A stretch of 43,763 nt of DNA from JAURVT01 sp049059935 (GCF_049059935.1 NZ_JBMGQR010000033.1:1-43763), one strand, 5' to 3'; shown: positions 1-8,441, counted from the first letter of the stretch. Notes: generated by a model not told the origin, from the sequence alone. Numbers and translations: made by a program.

Positions 1-16
1 GGTGAACCTGGGAAAC
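1..16. repeat. Partial copy of 24-nt palindrome, cut by window edge
   Basis: The first 16 bases read GGT-GA-ACCTGGGAAAC. This is the right half plus centre of the palindrome that occurs twice at 13155-13240, with GA instead of AT at the centre. The left half would lie outside the window. It sits just past the stop codon of the minus-strand membrane protein gene, so like the other copies it is at a gene end and could work as a terminator hairpin. Because only half is visible the assignment is tentative. Confidence 0.5.
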
Positions 17-26
17 CGACGGCCGG

Positions 27-2552
27 TCAGCGCAGGGTGCGCAGGACGAGGGCGGCGGAGCGGGCCTGGCGGACGCGGCTCTCCCAGGTGATGCCGACGG
101 CGAGGAGGGTGAGGCCGGCGACGGCGATGAGCACCCAGCGCGGGACGGCGTCGGCGTAGGGGCCGAGGTGGCGCAGCACCAGCACGGCCGCGACGGACGC
201 GCCCGCCACCACCGGCGCCTGCCAGCGCAGCACGATCCCCGTGCCGAGCACCGCGAGGGACCCGAGCCCGAGCAGCAGGCCGCGCAGGCTGGTCGGGTCC
301 GCCAGGACGAGCGGCAGGCTCGGCAGCAGGCCGAGGGCGAGCGCCGGCCCGAGGGCGAGCCAGGTGCCGGTGGTCGGACGGCGCCGCAGCACCACCACCC
401 CGGCGATCCCCAGCAGCACCGCGAACGGGAGCGTGTAGGCCTCCACCAGTCCGACGTCGCTGGCCAGCAGTCTCATGACGTAGGCACCGGCGAGCAGCGC
501 CGACCCGGCGACGCCGACGAGTCGACGGTCGGCGACCAGCAGGCCGACGAACGCGGCGCCCGCACCGAGCACCGTCCAGACGAGCGCCCTCCAGGCGAGG
601 GTCTCCCCCGGCACCGCCAGCAGCACCGGGACGGCGACCACGGCCGCGACCACCTCGACGGGCAGGCGCAGCGCGTCGCGGCGAGCGGTCGAGAGCACCC
701 GTGCCAGCATCTGGGCGGAGCCCACCACGAGCAGGACGGCGACGGCGGTCGCGAGCTGGACGACGCGGTCGGGCGCGGCCAGCAGGTCCGAGGCCGTCGC
801 CACCACCGCGAGCACGGCCAGGGCGCAGGAGCCGGACGAGGCCGCCACGACCCGACGGTCGCGCGAGCGTGCGGCCACGACGCCCAGCACCATGGACGCG
901 AGCGCCCAGGTGACGAGCGACAACGCCTGGTCGACCGCGGCGAGCCCGGAGGCGACCGCCAGGGCACCGACGACGGCCGCCTCGACCGCCGCCGAGCCGC
1001 GCCAGCACGAGACCGCCAGGCCCGCCAGGGCGACCCCGCCGGCGACCGCCACGGGCACCCAGGCGGGCGCCGGGACGATGAGGGGCTGCAGGAGCGCCGC
1101 TGCCGCGGCAACCCCGACGGCCACGCGGGGCAGCGCCCGACGGGCGCCCGCCGGTGCCGGGCTGCGGCGCCAGAGCGACGCGACGGCCGCCGCGACCGAC
1201 AGCGACGCCGCGAGCAGGAGCGAGGACCACCACGGGCCGAGCGGAGCCGACGCGTCCACGGCGACGGGGTCGGTGGCCCGTCCGGACCACACCGGCAGGA
1301 CGGTGGTGACGGCCGCGGTGACGGCGAGCACCAGCCAGCCGGCGAGCAGGCCCACCACCGGCAGCGACCACAGGACGGCCGAGGCCCGCAGGCCGCGCCC
1401 CACGGCTCCGAGGTCGGCCCAGCCCAGCAGCGCCAGGGCGACGACCGCCGCCGCGACGACCGCGGAGGACGTGAGCACGTGGTCGCCGACCCGGGGGTCG
1501 AGGCCGGCCACGACGAGGAGCGGAAGGACCACCTGGCCCACGGCGACGACGACCGCGGCGGACGCGACCCCGGCACGTCCCGGCAGGACCAGCACGGCGC
1601 CCGCAGCGACGCCGGCCGCGACCGCGGTCAGCGCGAGCGTCCGCAGCGCGGCGTCCGCGAGGTCCGTCGGCGAGCCGAGGACCGGGCCGAGCCCGAGGAG
1701 GACGAGCTGGGCGGCCGTCAGCAGGACGTAGGACGTGAGCGCCACGACCACGGAGCCGACCCGCAGCACCCGCAGCCCGGCGACCCGGGCGCACGCCCAC
1801 ACGCCGCCGGCGGCGAGGACGCCGACGAACCCGCCCCAGAACGACCCGTCGGACAGCGCGGCCAGGCCCGCCGTCACCGACGCGGCACCGAGCAGAGCCG
1901 TCAGCTCGCCGACGACCAGCGTCGAGCCGAGCCGTCCACGCGAGGCCAGCGTCGCGGCGACTCCCACGGCCAGGAGCAGCAGACCGAAGACCACCGTGGC
2001 CGGCGCGCCATCGAGGGCACCGAGCCCGGCGAGGCCGTACCCGCGCGCGGCCCAGTAGTCGAGCGCGACCAGGCCGGCCGTCACCGCCGCGAGCGCCTCG
2101 GCCGAGCCGCGCAGCCGGCGCGCGGTGGCCAGGGCGGCCGCCCCGCCGACCACGCCCGTCACCGCCACGAGCACCGCCGTGCGGCCGCCCAGGCCGAGCG
2201 AGCCCCACGCCACGCTGACGAACACGAAGGCCGCGACCACCAGGCACAGCGCACCGAGGGCGAGCAGCAGCGCGCCGACCGACCACGGGCTCCGGGCGGG
2301 CGGCGCGGGGGTGGCCGGGTAGGCGCGGGTGGGGACGAACTGCCCGGGCGCGGGCGCGGCAGCGACCCGGGACCGCCAGGACGCGGCGTCGGCGCGCATC
2401 GTCCCGAGCAGCCCGTCGACGGTCGCGAGCAGTCGCAGCACCTCACGGGCGTCGGCGCCCCGGAGGTCGACGGCGCACGTCCCGCAGCGGGGTGCCGCGG
2501 TCGCAGGTGCCCCGCAGGAGGGGCAGGTGGTGGGGTCGGCGTACGTCCTCAT
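27..2552 (-). CDS. Large polytopic membrane protein with N-terminal zinc ribbon (SCO7613 C-terminal-domain type)
   Basis: A protein of 841 residues and unknown function. Residues 10-26 form a short zinc ribbon (CPSCG...CGTC; Cys10, 13, 23, 26). A proline/alanine-rich linker follows, and from about residue 90 to the end there is an almost unbroken series of Ala/Val/Leu-rich segments, probably more than 20 membrane helices. Strongly basic loops are few, the last being the RRRP motif near residue 735. This architecture matches actinobacterial proteins annotated as SCO7613 C-terminal-domain membrane proteins; no biochemical role is known to me. The ATG start has a GACCCT hexamer 6 nt upstream (2559-2564), compatible with a leaderless transcript. 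The dense opposite-strand frames across it are GC-rich shadows. The gene is monocistronic in the visible context, with a palindrome half-site just past its stop. Confidence 0.8.
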   Translation of the reverse strand: MRTYADPTTCPSCGAPATAAPRCGTCAVDLRGADAREVLRLLATVDGLLGTMRADAASWRSRVAAAPAPGQFVPTRAYPATPAPPARSPWSVGALLLALGALCLVVAAFVFVSVAWGSLGLGGRTAVLVAVTGVVGGAAALATARRLRGSAEALAAVTAGLVALDYWAARGYGLAGLGALDGAPATVVFGLLLLAVGVAATLASRGRLGSTLVVGELTALLGAASVTAGLAALSDGSFWGGFVGVLAAGGVWACARVAGLRVLRVGSVVVALTSYVLLTAAQLVLLGLGPVLGSPTDLADAALRTLALTAVAAGVAAGAVLVLPGRAGVASAAVVVAVGQVVLPLLVVAGLDPRVGDHVLTSSAVVAAAVVALALLGWADLGAVGRGLRASAVLWSLPVVGLLAGWLVLAVTAAVTTVLPVWSGRATDPVAVDASAPLGPWWSSLLLAASLSVAAAVASLWRRSPAPAGARRALPRVAVGVAAAAALLQPLIVPAPAWVPVAVAGGVALAGLAVSCWRGSAAVEAAVVGALAVASGLAAVDQALSLVTWALASMVLGVVAARSRDRRVVAASSGSCALAVLAVVATASDLLAAPDRVVQLATAVAVLLVVGSAQMLARVLSTARRDALRLPVEVVAAVVAVPVLLAVPGETLAWRALVWTVLGAGAAFVGLLVADRRLVGVAGSALLAGAYVMRLLASDVGLVEAYTLPFAVLLGIAGVVVLRRRPTTGTWLALGPALALGLLPSLPLVLADPTSLRGLLLGLGSLAVLGTGIVLRWQAPVVAGASVAAVLVLRHLGPYADAVPRWVLIAVAGLTLLAVGITWESRVRQARSAALVLRTLR

Positions 2553-2593
2553 GCCACCAGGGTCGGCCGCCGGACGGGTCCGACGGCAGCGTC

Positions 2594-2621
2594 GGCGTAC
2601 CCGACCGCGCCTGGGTACGCC
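2594..2621 (-). terminator. Hairpin after the RNA methyltransferase gene
   Basis: Perfect 9-bp inverted repeat: GGCGTACCC at 2594-2602 and GGGTACGCC at 2613-2621, with a 10-nt loop. It begins at the stop codon of the minus-strand methyltransferase. A second 6-bp hairpin, CCGACG/CGTCGG, lies at 2580-2595 immediately beyond. There is no U-tract, as is usual for actinobacterial terminators. Confidence 0.55.
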
Positions 2622-3859
2622 TACTCAGCCGGTGCGGGGACGAGCGTCGCGACGCACTCGACGTGGTGCGTCATCGGGAACAGCGCGAACGCCCGGAGCG
2701 CGTCGAGCACGTACCCCTCCTCGGCGAAGGTGGCGACGTCGCGGGCGAGCGCGGCGGGGTCGCAGGCCACGTACACGACGCGCTCGGGGCGGCGTGACGC
2801 GATCGCCCGCACGACCTTGGCCTTGGCCCCGGTGCGCGGCGGGTCGAGGACGACGACGTCGACCTCGGGCGGCACGGTGCCGTGGTCCATCGCGGGCTGG
2901 ACGCCGGCGTGGGCGACGACGGCCTGCGGGAGGTCGGCGAGGTTGGCGGCGGCGTCCTCGGTGGCCCGGCGGCCCGACTCGACGGCGACGACGAGCCCGG
3001 ACTCCCCCACCGCCTCGGCCAGGAACGCGGCGAACAGCCCGACCCCGGCGTAGAGGTCGGCGACGGTCTGGCCCGGCTCGGGACGCGCGGCGTCCATCAC
3101 GGCGTCGACGAGGACGCCCGCCGCGCGCGGGTGCACCTGCCAGAAGCCCGAGCCGCCGACGGTGAACGAGCGGTGGCGGACCTGCTCGACCACCTGCGAG
3201 GCACCGCTGACGTGGCGCCCCCGCTCGTCGACCACGCCGTCGAGCGGGACGGGAGGCAGCTCGCCGCGGGCGCCCTCGACGACCGCGAGCCGCTCCCCCG
3301 TCGACGACACGACGCCCTCGACGCGGACGGCGGGCCAGGGCAGCGAGGTCAGGTCGGCCAGCGCGGGGTGCGCGATCGGGCAGGGGTCGACGGGCAGGAC
3401 GTCGTGCGAGCGGTGCCGGCGCAGGCCGAGACGGTCGCCGTCACCGACCGCGTAGCCGACCCGGGTGCGCCACCCGAGGCCGTCGCCGTCGTCGGGTGCC
3501 TCGACGCGGACGTCGACGTCCAGGCCGGCGAGGCGCTGCAGCTGCTCGGCCACGACCGCGCCGAGGAGCTCGCGCTGGGTGGGCAGGTCGACGTGCTGGA
3601 AGTCGCAGCCGCCGCAGCCGCCGGGGCCCGAGACCGGGCAGCGGGGCTTGACGCGTCCGGGCGCGGCCTGGAGCACCTCGGTGGCGTCGGCCCGCAGGAA
3701 GCGCGAGTCGTCCTCGCCCTCGGTGACGGTCGCGACCACCCGCTCGCCGGGCAGCGCGTGCCGCACGAAGACCACGCGGCCGTCGTGGCGCGCCACGCAG
3801 TGACCACCGTGGGCGACGGGGCCGACGTCGACGGTGAAGCGCTCGCCGACGAGCGTCAC
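2621..3859 (-). CDS. TRAM-domain class I SAM-dependent RNA (uracil-5) methyltransferase, TrmA/RlmD family
   Basis: A 412-residue enzyme that methylates C5 of a uridine in rRNA or tRNA using S-adenosylmethionine; which nucleotide cannot be told from sequence. Residues 1-60 are a TRAM RNA-binding domain. Cys74, Cys82 and Cys85 (CPVS...GGCGGC) plus a Cys near residue 165 (DPCPIAHP) match the [4Fe-4S] ligands of RumA/RlmD. The SAM-binding fold contains DLYAGVGLF and LDPPRTGAKAK. The catalytic nucleophile is Cys366 in YVACDPAALARD and the general base is Glu401 in HHVECV. All key residues are present. It stands divergent from the TrkA pair, the arrangement I recall for Rv2689c in M. tuberculosis, but the amino-acid permease found between them there is missing here. 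The first ATG was used as start. Confidence 0.9.
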   Translation of the reverse strand: MTLVGERFTVDVGPVAHGGHCVARHDGRVVFVRHALPGERVVATVTEGEDDSRFLRADATEVLQAAPGRVKPRCPVSGPGGCGGCDFQHVDLPTQRELLGAVVAEQLQRLAGLDVDVRVEAPDDGDGLGWRTRVGYAVGDGDRLGLRRHRSHDVLPVDPCPIAHPALADLTSLPWPAVRVEGVVSSTGERLAVVEGARGELPPVPLDGVVDERGRHVSGASQVVEQVRHRSFTVGGSGFWQVHPRAAGVLVDAVMDAARPEPGQTVADLYAGVGLFAAFLAEAVGESGLVVAVESGRRATEDAAANLADLPQAVVAHAGVQPAMDHGTVPPEVDVVVLDPPRTGAKAKVVRAIASRRPERVVYVACDPAALARDVATFAEEGYVLDALRAFALFPMTHHVECVATLVPAPAE

Positions 3860-4041
3860 CGCTGCTCGTCCCGACGCGTCGGAGCGGGGTCGCCCCGGCG
3901 GACGCGGGGCTCGAGGTCCCCGAGGATGCGCATGCGTGCCTCAGCCAGTCCCACGTCGGCATCGTAGGCGCACGGGCACCGCTCGCCCGGCCGGTCCCCG
4001 TGCACCGCAGCAGCAGGGCCCTTCTGGGGTACGGTCACCGC

Positions 4042-4701
4042 GTGCACATCGTGATCATGGGCTGCGGCCGGGTGGGCTCCACGCTGGCGCGCAGCCTGGA
4101 GGACCGCGACCACACCGTCGCCGTCATCGACAGCAACCCCGACGCGTTCCGCCGCCTCGGCCCGTCCTTCGGCGGCACCACCGTCACCGGCCCGGGCTTC
4201 GACCGCGCGGTGCTCACGCAGGCCGGCATCGAGCGCGCCGACGCGTTCGCCGCCGTCTCGAGCGGCGACAACTCCAACATCATCTCCGCCCGCGTGGCGC
4301 GCGAGCAGTTCGACGTGCCCACGGTCGTCGCGCGGATCTACGACCCGGGTCGCGCCGAGGTCTACGAGCGCCTCGGCATCCCCACCGTCGCCACCGTGAC
4401 GTGGGCCGCCGACCAGGTGCTCCGCCGCGTGCTCCCCGCCGGCACCGAGCCCACCTACCGCGACCCCACGGGCAGGATCCGGATGGACCAGGTGCTGGCC
4501 CCCGACGTCTGGGTGGGCCACCCGGTCGCCGCGCTCGAGCAGGCGACGGGCGGACGCGTCTCGCACCTCACGCGCCTCGGCGCCGGGATGATGCCCACCG
4601 GCAAGACCCGGATCCAGGAGGGCGACCTGCTGCACGTCTTCTCCGACACCGACGACGAGACGATCATGTCCGCCCTCGCCCAGGGCCCCGAGGAGGACTG
4701 A
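4042..4701 (+). CDS. trkA: TrkA-family K+ uptake regulatory protein (first of pair)
   Basis: A 219-residue cytoplasmic RCK protein that binds NAD(H) or nucleotides and gates a Trk/Ktr-type potassium channel. The N-terminal Rossmann fold has the GCGRVG dinucleotide motif at residues 7-12 and an acidic end of the second strand (VIDSNPDAF). The TrkA_C domain fills the last 80 or so residues. The GTG start was chosen over an upstream ATG because the Rossmann strand begins right at this codon (VHIVIMGCG), and because TACGGT lies at 4030-4035, exactly 6 nt upstream, with no Shine-Dalgarno, the layout of a leaderless mRNA. It is followed after 2 nt by a second TrkA gene, corresponding to the ceoB-ceoC pair of mycobacteria. 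No TrkH/TrkG channel subunit is in the window. Confidence 0.92.
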   Translation: MHIVIMGCGRVGSTLARSLEDRDHTVAVIDSNPDAFRRLGPSFGGTTVTGPGFDRAVLTQAGIERADAFAAVSSGDNSNIISARVAREQFDVPTVVARIYDPGRAEVYERLGIPTVATVTWAADQVLRRVLPAGTEPTYRDPTGRIRMDQVLAPDVWVGHPVAALEQATGGRVSHLTRLGAGMMPTGKTRIQEGDLLHVFSDTDDETIMSALAQGPEED

Positions 4702-4703
4702 CC

Positions 4704-5396
4704 ATGCTGGTCACCATCGCCGGAGCCGGCGCCGTGGGGCGCTCGGTCGCCCAGGAGCTGCTCGAGAACGGCCACGAGATCCTGCTCATCGACAAGGACC
4801 CGCGCGCCATCAAGGCCGACCGCGTGCCCGGCGCCGAGTGGCTCCTCGCCGACGCCTGCGAGATGTCGTCGCTCGAGGAGTCGCAGATGCAGCGCTGCGA
4901 CGTCGTCATCGCCGCCACCGGCGACGACAAGGCCAACCTGGTCATCTCGCTGCTCGCCAAGACCGAGTTCGGGGTGCCGCGCACCGTCGCCCGCGTCAAC
5001 CACCCGTCCAACGAGTGGCTGTTCAGCGAGTCGTGGGGCGTCGACGTGTCGGTCTCGACCCCGCGCCTGATGTCGGCGCTGGTGGAGGAGGCGGTGACCG
5101 TCGGCGACCTCGTCCGGCTGTTCACCTTCCGTCAGTCCTCGGCCAACCTCGTCGAGCTGACGCTCCCCGAGGACTCCCCCTTCATCGGCCGCCGCGTCGT
5201 CGAGGTGCCCTGGCCCACCGACGTCGTCCTCGTGGCGATCCTGCGCGACGACTCCATCCAGACCCCCGAGCCCGACCGCTCCCTCGAGGCCGGCGACGAG
5301 CTGCTCCTGGTGGCCGCCGAGGAGGTCGAGGACGAGATCGCCTCGCTCCTGTCACCCTCCACGCACCCCGCCAAGCCGGTCACCCGCCCCGTCTGA
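4704..5396 (+). CDS. trkA: TrkA-family K+ uptake regulatory protein (second of pair)
   Basis: A 230-residue RCK protein, paralogous to its upstream neighbour. The dinucleotide motif GAGAVG is at residues 7-12, LLIDKDPRAI gives the acidic nucleotide-ribose contact, and the C-terminal TrkA_C domain (ELTLPEDSPFIGR through LLLVAAEEV) is complete. It starts 2 nt after the first gene's stop, so the two are almost certainly co-transcribed and may form the hetero-oligomeric gating ring seen with paired RCK subunits (inference). The stop is followed by an imperfect long inverted repeat at 5432-5511, the likely transcription end. Confidence 0.92.
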   Translation: MLVTIAGAGAVGRSVAQELLENGHEILLIDKDPRAIKADRVPGAEWLLADACEMSSLEESQMQRCDVVIAATGDDKANLVISLLAKTEFGVPRTVARVNHPSNEWLFSESWGVDVSVSTPRLMSALVEEAVTVGDLVRLFTFRQSSANLVELTLPEDSPFIGRRVVEVPWPTDVVLVAILRDDSIQTPEPDRSLEAGDELLLVAAEEVEDEIASLLSPSTHPAKPVTRPV

Positions 5397-5431
5397 GACG
5401 CCACCCCCGGACCACCTGCCCGCCCGGACCG

Positions 5432-5511
5432 CCGAGTGGCGCAGATTCGGGGCCGCCGTCGGTGTGTCGGCCCGGAATTGCGCCACTCGGTACGAGTTTT
5501 GCGCCACTCGG
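5432..5511. repeat. Inverted/direct repeat between convergent genes, probable bidirectional terminator
   Basis: The 12-mer CCGAGTGGCGCA (5432-5443) is repeated inverted as TGCGCCACTCGG at 5479-5490 and again at 5500-5511 (direct spacing 21 nt). The 5432-5455 and 5468-5490 arms pair over about 23 nt with few mismatches and a 12-nt loop. The second inverted copy is preceded by a TTTT run. It sits between the TrkA stop (5396) and the convergent DUF3159 stop (5529), so it fits a two-way terminator. The extra arm allows two alternative foldings. Confidence 0.7.
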
Positions 5512-5528
5512 CGGGGAGGGGGCCGGGA

Positions 5529-6251
5529 TCAGGCCTGGGCGGGACGGGCGACGGGGGTGCGGCCGCGGCCGAGCACCCACGCCATGGCGGCGAAGGCGGC
5601 CACCTGGAGGGGCCAGCCCATGACGACCTTGGAGCCGCCGAGGAGGGCGAACCACAGGCCGGAGTCCTCGCCGCGGGCGAGCAGGTAGAGCGGCAGCTGG
5701 ACGACGACGCGGACCAGGCAGGGCGCGGCGAGCAGCCAGGTGAGGCGGGCGCACAGCCGCACCATGGGCTTGTCGGCGTGCCAGGCGGTGGGGTCGCCGG
5801 TGACGCTTCCCACCAGGAAGCCCACGACGGGCCAGCCCACCACGACGGAGATCGCGAGCACCACGCCGTAGACGGCGTTGTAGATGATGCCGGGCAGGAA
5901 CGCGTCGGCGGCGTCGCCCGACCGGAGCGCGAAGACCGCCGCGATGCCGATGCCGACGAGCGCGTTGACGACGAACTGCGGGTTCTGGCGCTGGACGAGT
6001 CGCACCACCAGCAGCACGGCGGCGAGCGAGCCGCCGAGGATCAGCGCGGTGCGGACCTCGCGCGTCAGCAGGAACGTGACGGTGAAGGCGATCGTCGGGA
6101 CGGCGCCCTCGAGCATGCCCCGCACGCCGCCGAGCGCCTTGGCGAGCTGGGCGCGGACGACCTGCTCGACGGTGTCGTGGGCGGGCCGCGAGGCGTCGGA
6201 CGGGCGGTCCGGGCCGTCGCTGCCGGTCCAGACCTGCTCGGGATCGCTCAC
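5529..6251 (-). CDS. DUF3159 family membrane protein
   Basis: A 240-residue integral membrane protein of unknown function, homologous by family and position to Rv2693c. After a hydrophilic N-terminal 45 residues there are about six hydrophobic segments (for example TIAFTVTFLL, LILGGSLAAVLLVV, VVNALVGIGIAAVFAL, IIYNAVYGVVLAI, WPVVGFLVGSVTG, VMGWPLQVAAFAAMAW). The GTG start overlaps the upstream OB-fold gene's TGA by 4 nt (GTGA, 6248-6251), so translation is probably coupled. A long run without stops extends the frame upstream, but it is out-of-frame OB-fold coding sequence. A neighbour-based role in nucleic-acid or envelope stress physiology would be speculation. Confidence 0.85.
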   Translation of the reverse strand: MSDPEQVWTGSDGPDRPSDASRPAHDTVEQVVRAQLAKALGGVRGMLEGAVPTIAFTVTFLLTREVRTALILGGSLAAVLLVVRLVQRQNPQFVVNALVGIGIAAVFALRSGDAADAFLPGIIYNAVYGVVLAISVVVGWPVVGFLVGSVTGDPTAWHADKPMVRLCARLTWLLAAPCLVRVVVQLPLYLLARGEDSGLWFALLGGSKVVMGWPLQVAAFAAMAWVLGRGRTPVARPAQA

Positions 6252-6604
6252 GCGGTGAGCTCGTAGCGCGGGTTGAACATCACGCGCTCGCCGTCCTGCA
6301 GGCTCAGCCGGCCGACGACGGTGAGCTGGCGCCCGCTGGCGATGCCCGCGATCTGACGGCGTCCGAGCCAGACCACGCGCAGGCAGGCCGACCCGTCGTA
6401 CAGCTCGGCCTCGAGCGCGCAGACGCCCGAGCGGGGACGGATGGTCACCGAGCGCAGCACGCCGTGGACGGTGACCTGGTTGCGGACGCCGTCGCACCGG
6501 GCGATGAGGTCGCAGCCGGCGCGCTCGGCGTCCTTGCGGAGGTCGGCGTCCTCGGAGCGGCCGCTCGCCGAGATGCGCTCGACGGTGCGCGTGAAGATCC
6601 CCAT
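6248..6604 (-). CDS. OB-fold nucleic-acid-binding domain protein
   Basis: A small 118-residue protein with an OB-fold (tRNA_anti-like) beta barrel over residues 40-118 (VTVHGVLRSVTIRP, LEAELYDGSACLRVVWLGR, QLTVVGRLSL). The N-terminal 35 residues are a short charged helix. OB folds of this type bind single-stranded nucleic acid; the actual ligand is unknown. It matches Rv2694c by family and location. TACGCT lies at 6611-6616, 6 nt before the ATG and only 5 nt from the end of the upstream DUF3710 gene. The transcript may therefore begin at the start codon even though the genes are 16 nt apart and co-directional. Confidence 0.85.
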   Translation of the reverse strand: MGIFTRTVERISASGRSEDADLRKDAERAGCDLIARCDGVRNQVTVHGVLRSVTIRPRSGVCALEAELYDGSACLRVVWLGRRQIAGIASGRQLTVVGRLSLQDGERVMFNPRYELTA

Positions 6605-6620
6605 GACTAGAGCGTAACCC

Positions 6621-7361
6621 TCAGGCGTCGCGCTCGGAGGGGTCCTGGTCGGACTCCTCGGCGGAGGTGGCGGAGTCGTCGACGACGGTCTGCTCGCCGG
6701 CCGGGACGGCGCCCGCGGGCAGCGTGACCTCGATCGGCTCGCGGGGCGGCATCGCGTCGTTGCCGCGCCGGACGACGACCTCGCGGAAGCCGCGCTCGAG
6801 GACGCCGTCGACGTCGGGCTCGAGGGCCGCGCGTCCCATGAACGTGCCGCGCAAGAACCACCGCGGGCCCTCGACGCCGACGATGCGCGACGGCTGGACG
6901 GCGTCCTGCCCGTCGGGGGTGCGGGCGGGCACCTGCACCTGGAGCTCGGGGCCGTGCGGTCCGTCGACCTCGGCGACCTGGCCCTCGAGGCGCTCGACCT
7001 CGGCGACGATCTCGGCGCGGACCTCGTCCCACAGGCCGCCAGTGCGGGGTGCGGCGAAGGCGCGGACCTCGACGGCGGCGTCGCTGGTGACGAGCAGCAC
7101 GGCCGCGAGGCGGTCGGTGCCCTCGTCCTGCGGGATCTGGAGGTCGAGACCGACCCGGCCGCGGACGATGAGGCCGCCGAGGTCGATGAAGGCGGGCTCG
7201 TCGGCGGGGACGTCGAACTCGGTGTGGTCCCAGGGGCCGTTCGCCCGCGGGTCGACGGCCTCGCCGGCGTCGTCGTCGGTGTCGGAGGTCTCGTCGACCG
7301 CGTCGGCCTCGGTCTCGACGTCGGTGGCGTCGACGTCCTGGTTCCGGCGGCGGAACTTCAT
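6621..7361 (-). CDS. DUF3710 family protein
   Basis: A 246-residue soluble protein of unknown function, family DUF3710, equivalent to Rv2696c. The N-terminus is strongly acidic (residues 9-45 rich in Asp/Glu), followed by a conserved globular core containing FIDLGGLIV, DEVRAEIVAEVERL, GPRWFLRGTFMGRAA and VVVRRGNDAMPPREP. The C-terminal 35 residues are acidic and probably disordered. No signal peptide or membrane segment. It lies between dUTPase and the OB-fold protein on the same strand. A GATGAG sequence before the ATG is a weak Shine-Dalgarno. Confidence 0.85.
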   Translation of the reverse strand: MKFRRRNQDVDATDVETEADAVDETSDTDDDAGEAVDPRANGPWDHTEFDVPADEPAFIDLGGLIVRGRVGLDLQIPQDEGTDRLAAVLLVTSDAAVEVRAFAAPRTGGLWDEVRAEIVAEVERLEGQVAEVDGPHGPELQVQVPARTPDGQDAVQPSRIVGVEGPRWFLRGTFMGRAALEPDVDGVLERGFREVVVRRGNDAMPPREPIEVTLPAGAVPAGEQTVVDDSATSAEESDQDPSERDA

Positions 7362-7406
7362 CGCGGTCTCATCCCCTGTGCTGGTCGGTGCGGTGTCGGT
7401 GGGCGC

Positions 7407-7889
7407 CTAGGTGGCTCGTCGATCGACGAAACCACCCGTGGAACCGTAACCCCCCGCACCGCGCTCGGAGGGCGGCAGGTCGTCGACCTCGACGAACTCG
7501 GCGTGCTCGACGCGCTGCACCACCAGCTGGGCGATGCGGTCGCCGCGGCTCAGCCGCACCGGCTCGTGCGGGTCGTGGTTGACCAGGAGCACGCTGATCT
7601 CGCCGCGGTAGCCCGCGTCGATCGTGCCGGGGGTGTTGACGATGGACAGGCCGCAGCGCGCCGCCAGGCCCGAGCGGGGGTGCACGAACGCCGCGAACCC
7701 CTCGGGCAGCGCGATCGCGACGCCGGTGGGGACGAGCGCCCGCTCGCCCGGCGCGAGCTCGACGTCGACCGTGGTGGCGAGGTCAGCACCCGCGTCGCCG
7801 GGACGGGCGTACGACGGCAGCGGCACGCCGTCGTCGAGCCTGCGCAGCTGCACCCTGACGCCCGCTCCTGCCACCGTCCGCACCTCCAC
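7407..7889 (-). CDS. dut: Deoxyuridine 5'-triphosphate nucleotidohydrolase
   Basis: A 160-residue trimeric dUTPase that hydrolyses dUTP to dUMP and pyrophosphate, keeping uracil out of DNA and feeding dTMP synthesis. All five family motifs are present: PGDAGADL (31-37), HPRSGLAAR, TPGTIDAGYRGEI with the catalytic Asp, RGDRIAQLVVQ, and the C-terminal Gly-rich arm RGAGGYGSTG. The GTG start at 7889 was chosen because it is the only canonical start that leaves a normal N-terminus; no good Shine-Dalgarno precedes it, and a GTG 6 nt downstream is an alternative. A TAGGGT hexamer about 45 nt upstream could be the -10 site. It is divergent from DUF3093, as Rv2697c/Rv2698 are in mycobacteria. Confidence 0.93.
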   Translation of the reverse strand: MEVRTVAGAGVRVQLRRLDDGVPLPSYARPGDAGADLATTVDVELAPGERALVPTGVAIALPEGFAAFVHPRSGLAARCGLSIVNTPGTIDAGYRGEISVLLVNHDPHEPVRLSRGDRIAQLVVQRVEHAEFVEVDDLPPSERGAGGYGSTGGFVDRRAT

Positions 7890-7976
7890 GTCGCACCGTG
7901 ACGACGGCCGTCGGGCCCCGTCGACGGCGACCCTACCGGCGTCCGGCGACACCCCTCTGCATGGCAGGCTGGACCC

Positions 7977-8441
7977 ATGACCAGCCCGCCCGACGAGCAC
8001 GCGTACGTCGAGCGGCTCAGCGTCCCGGCGTCGTGGTGGCTGGTCGGCGCGTTCACCACGCTGACGCTGTGGTGGGTCTTCGTGCTCGCCACCCCGTCGT
8101 GGTTCGCGATCGGCGCGGCCGTCGTCGGCGGCGTGGCCATCGGGGCCGGGCTGTGGCAGTACGGCAGCGCCCGGGTCGAGGTCACGCGCCTGCACCTGCG
8201 CGCCGGCACCGCGCGCATCGCGCTGCAGCACTGCGGCGAGGTCGAGGCGCTGGACGTCGCGCAGACCCGCGCCCTGCACGGCCCGCAGGCCGACGCGCGT
8301 GCGTTCTTCTGCGTCCGCCCCTACGTGCACACCGCCGTCCGCGTCGAGATCCTCGACCCCCGCGACCCCACGCCGTACTGGTTGGTGGGCTCGCGGCACC
8401 CCCAGCGCCTCGCGACGGCGCTCCGCTCGCGTCGTCCCTGA
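7977..8441 (+). CDS. DUF3093 family membrane protein
   Basis: A 154-residue protein with two N-terminal membrane helices (residues about 19-38 and 41-57) followed by a soluble domain with a PH-like beta pattern (ARVEVTRLHLRAG, RAFFCVRPYVHTAVRVEIL). Function unknown; it corresponds to Rv2698. The C-terminal segment (YWLVGSRHPQRLATAL) is a recognisable DUF3093 ending. CAGGCT lies 6 nt ahead of the ATG (7965-7970) and no Shine-Dalgarno is present, suggesting leaderless expression. It is divergent from dut with 87 nt between starts. Confidence 0.82.
   Translation: MTSPPDEHAYVERLSVPASWWLVGAFTTLTLWWVFVLATPSWFAIGAAVVGGVAIGAGLWQYGSARVEVTRLHLRAGTARIALQHCGEVEALDVAQTRALHGPQADARAFFCVRPYVHTAVRVEILDPRDPTPYWLVGSRHPQRLATALRSRRP

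Noticed and set aside
168..3053. Open frame of 961 codons on the plus strand opposite the first two genes
   Set aside because: Composition is Arg/Gln/His/Gly-rich without domains, antisense to a clear zinc-ribbon membrane protein and the methyltransferase; typical of very GC-rich DNA.
5474..5498. Second GGAAT...GTT promoter candidate
   Set aside because: The spacer is 17 nt, it lies inside the inverted repeat, and no plus-strand gene follows.
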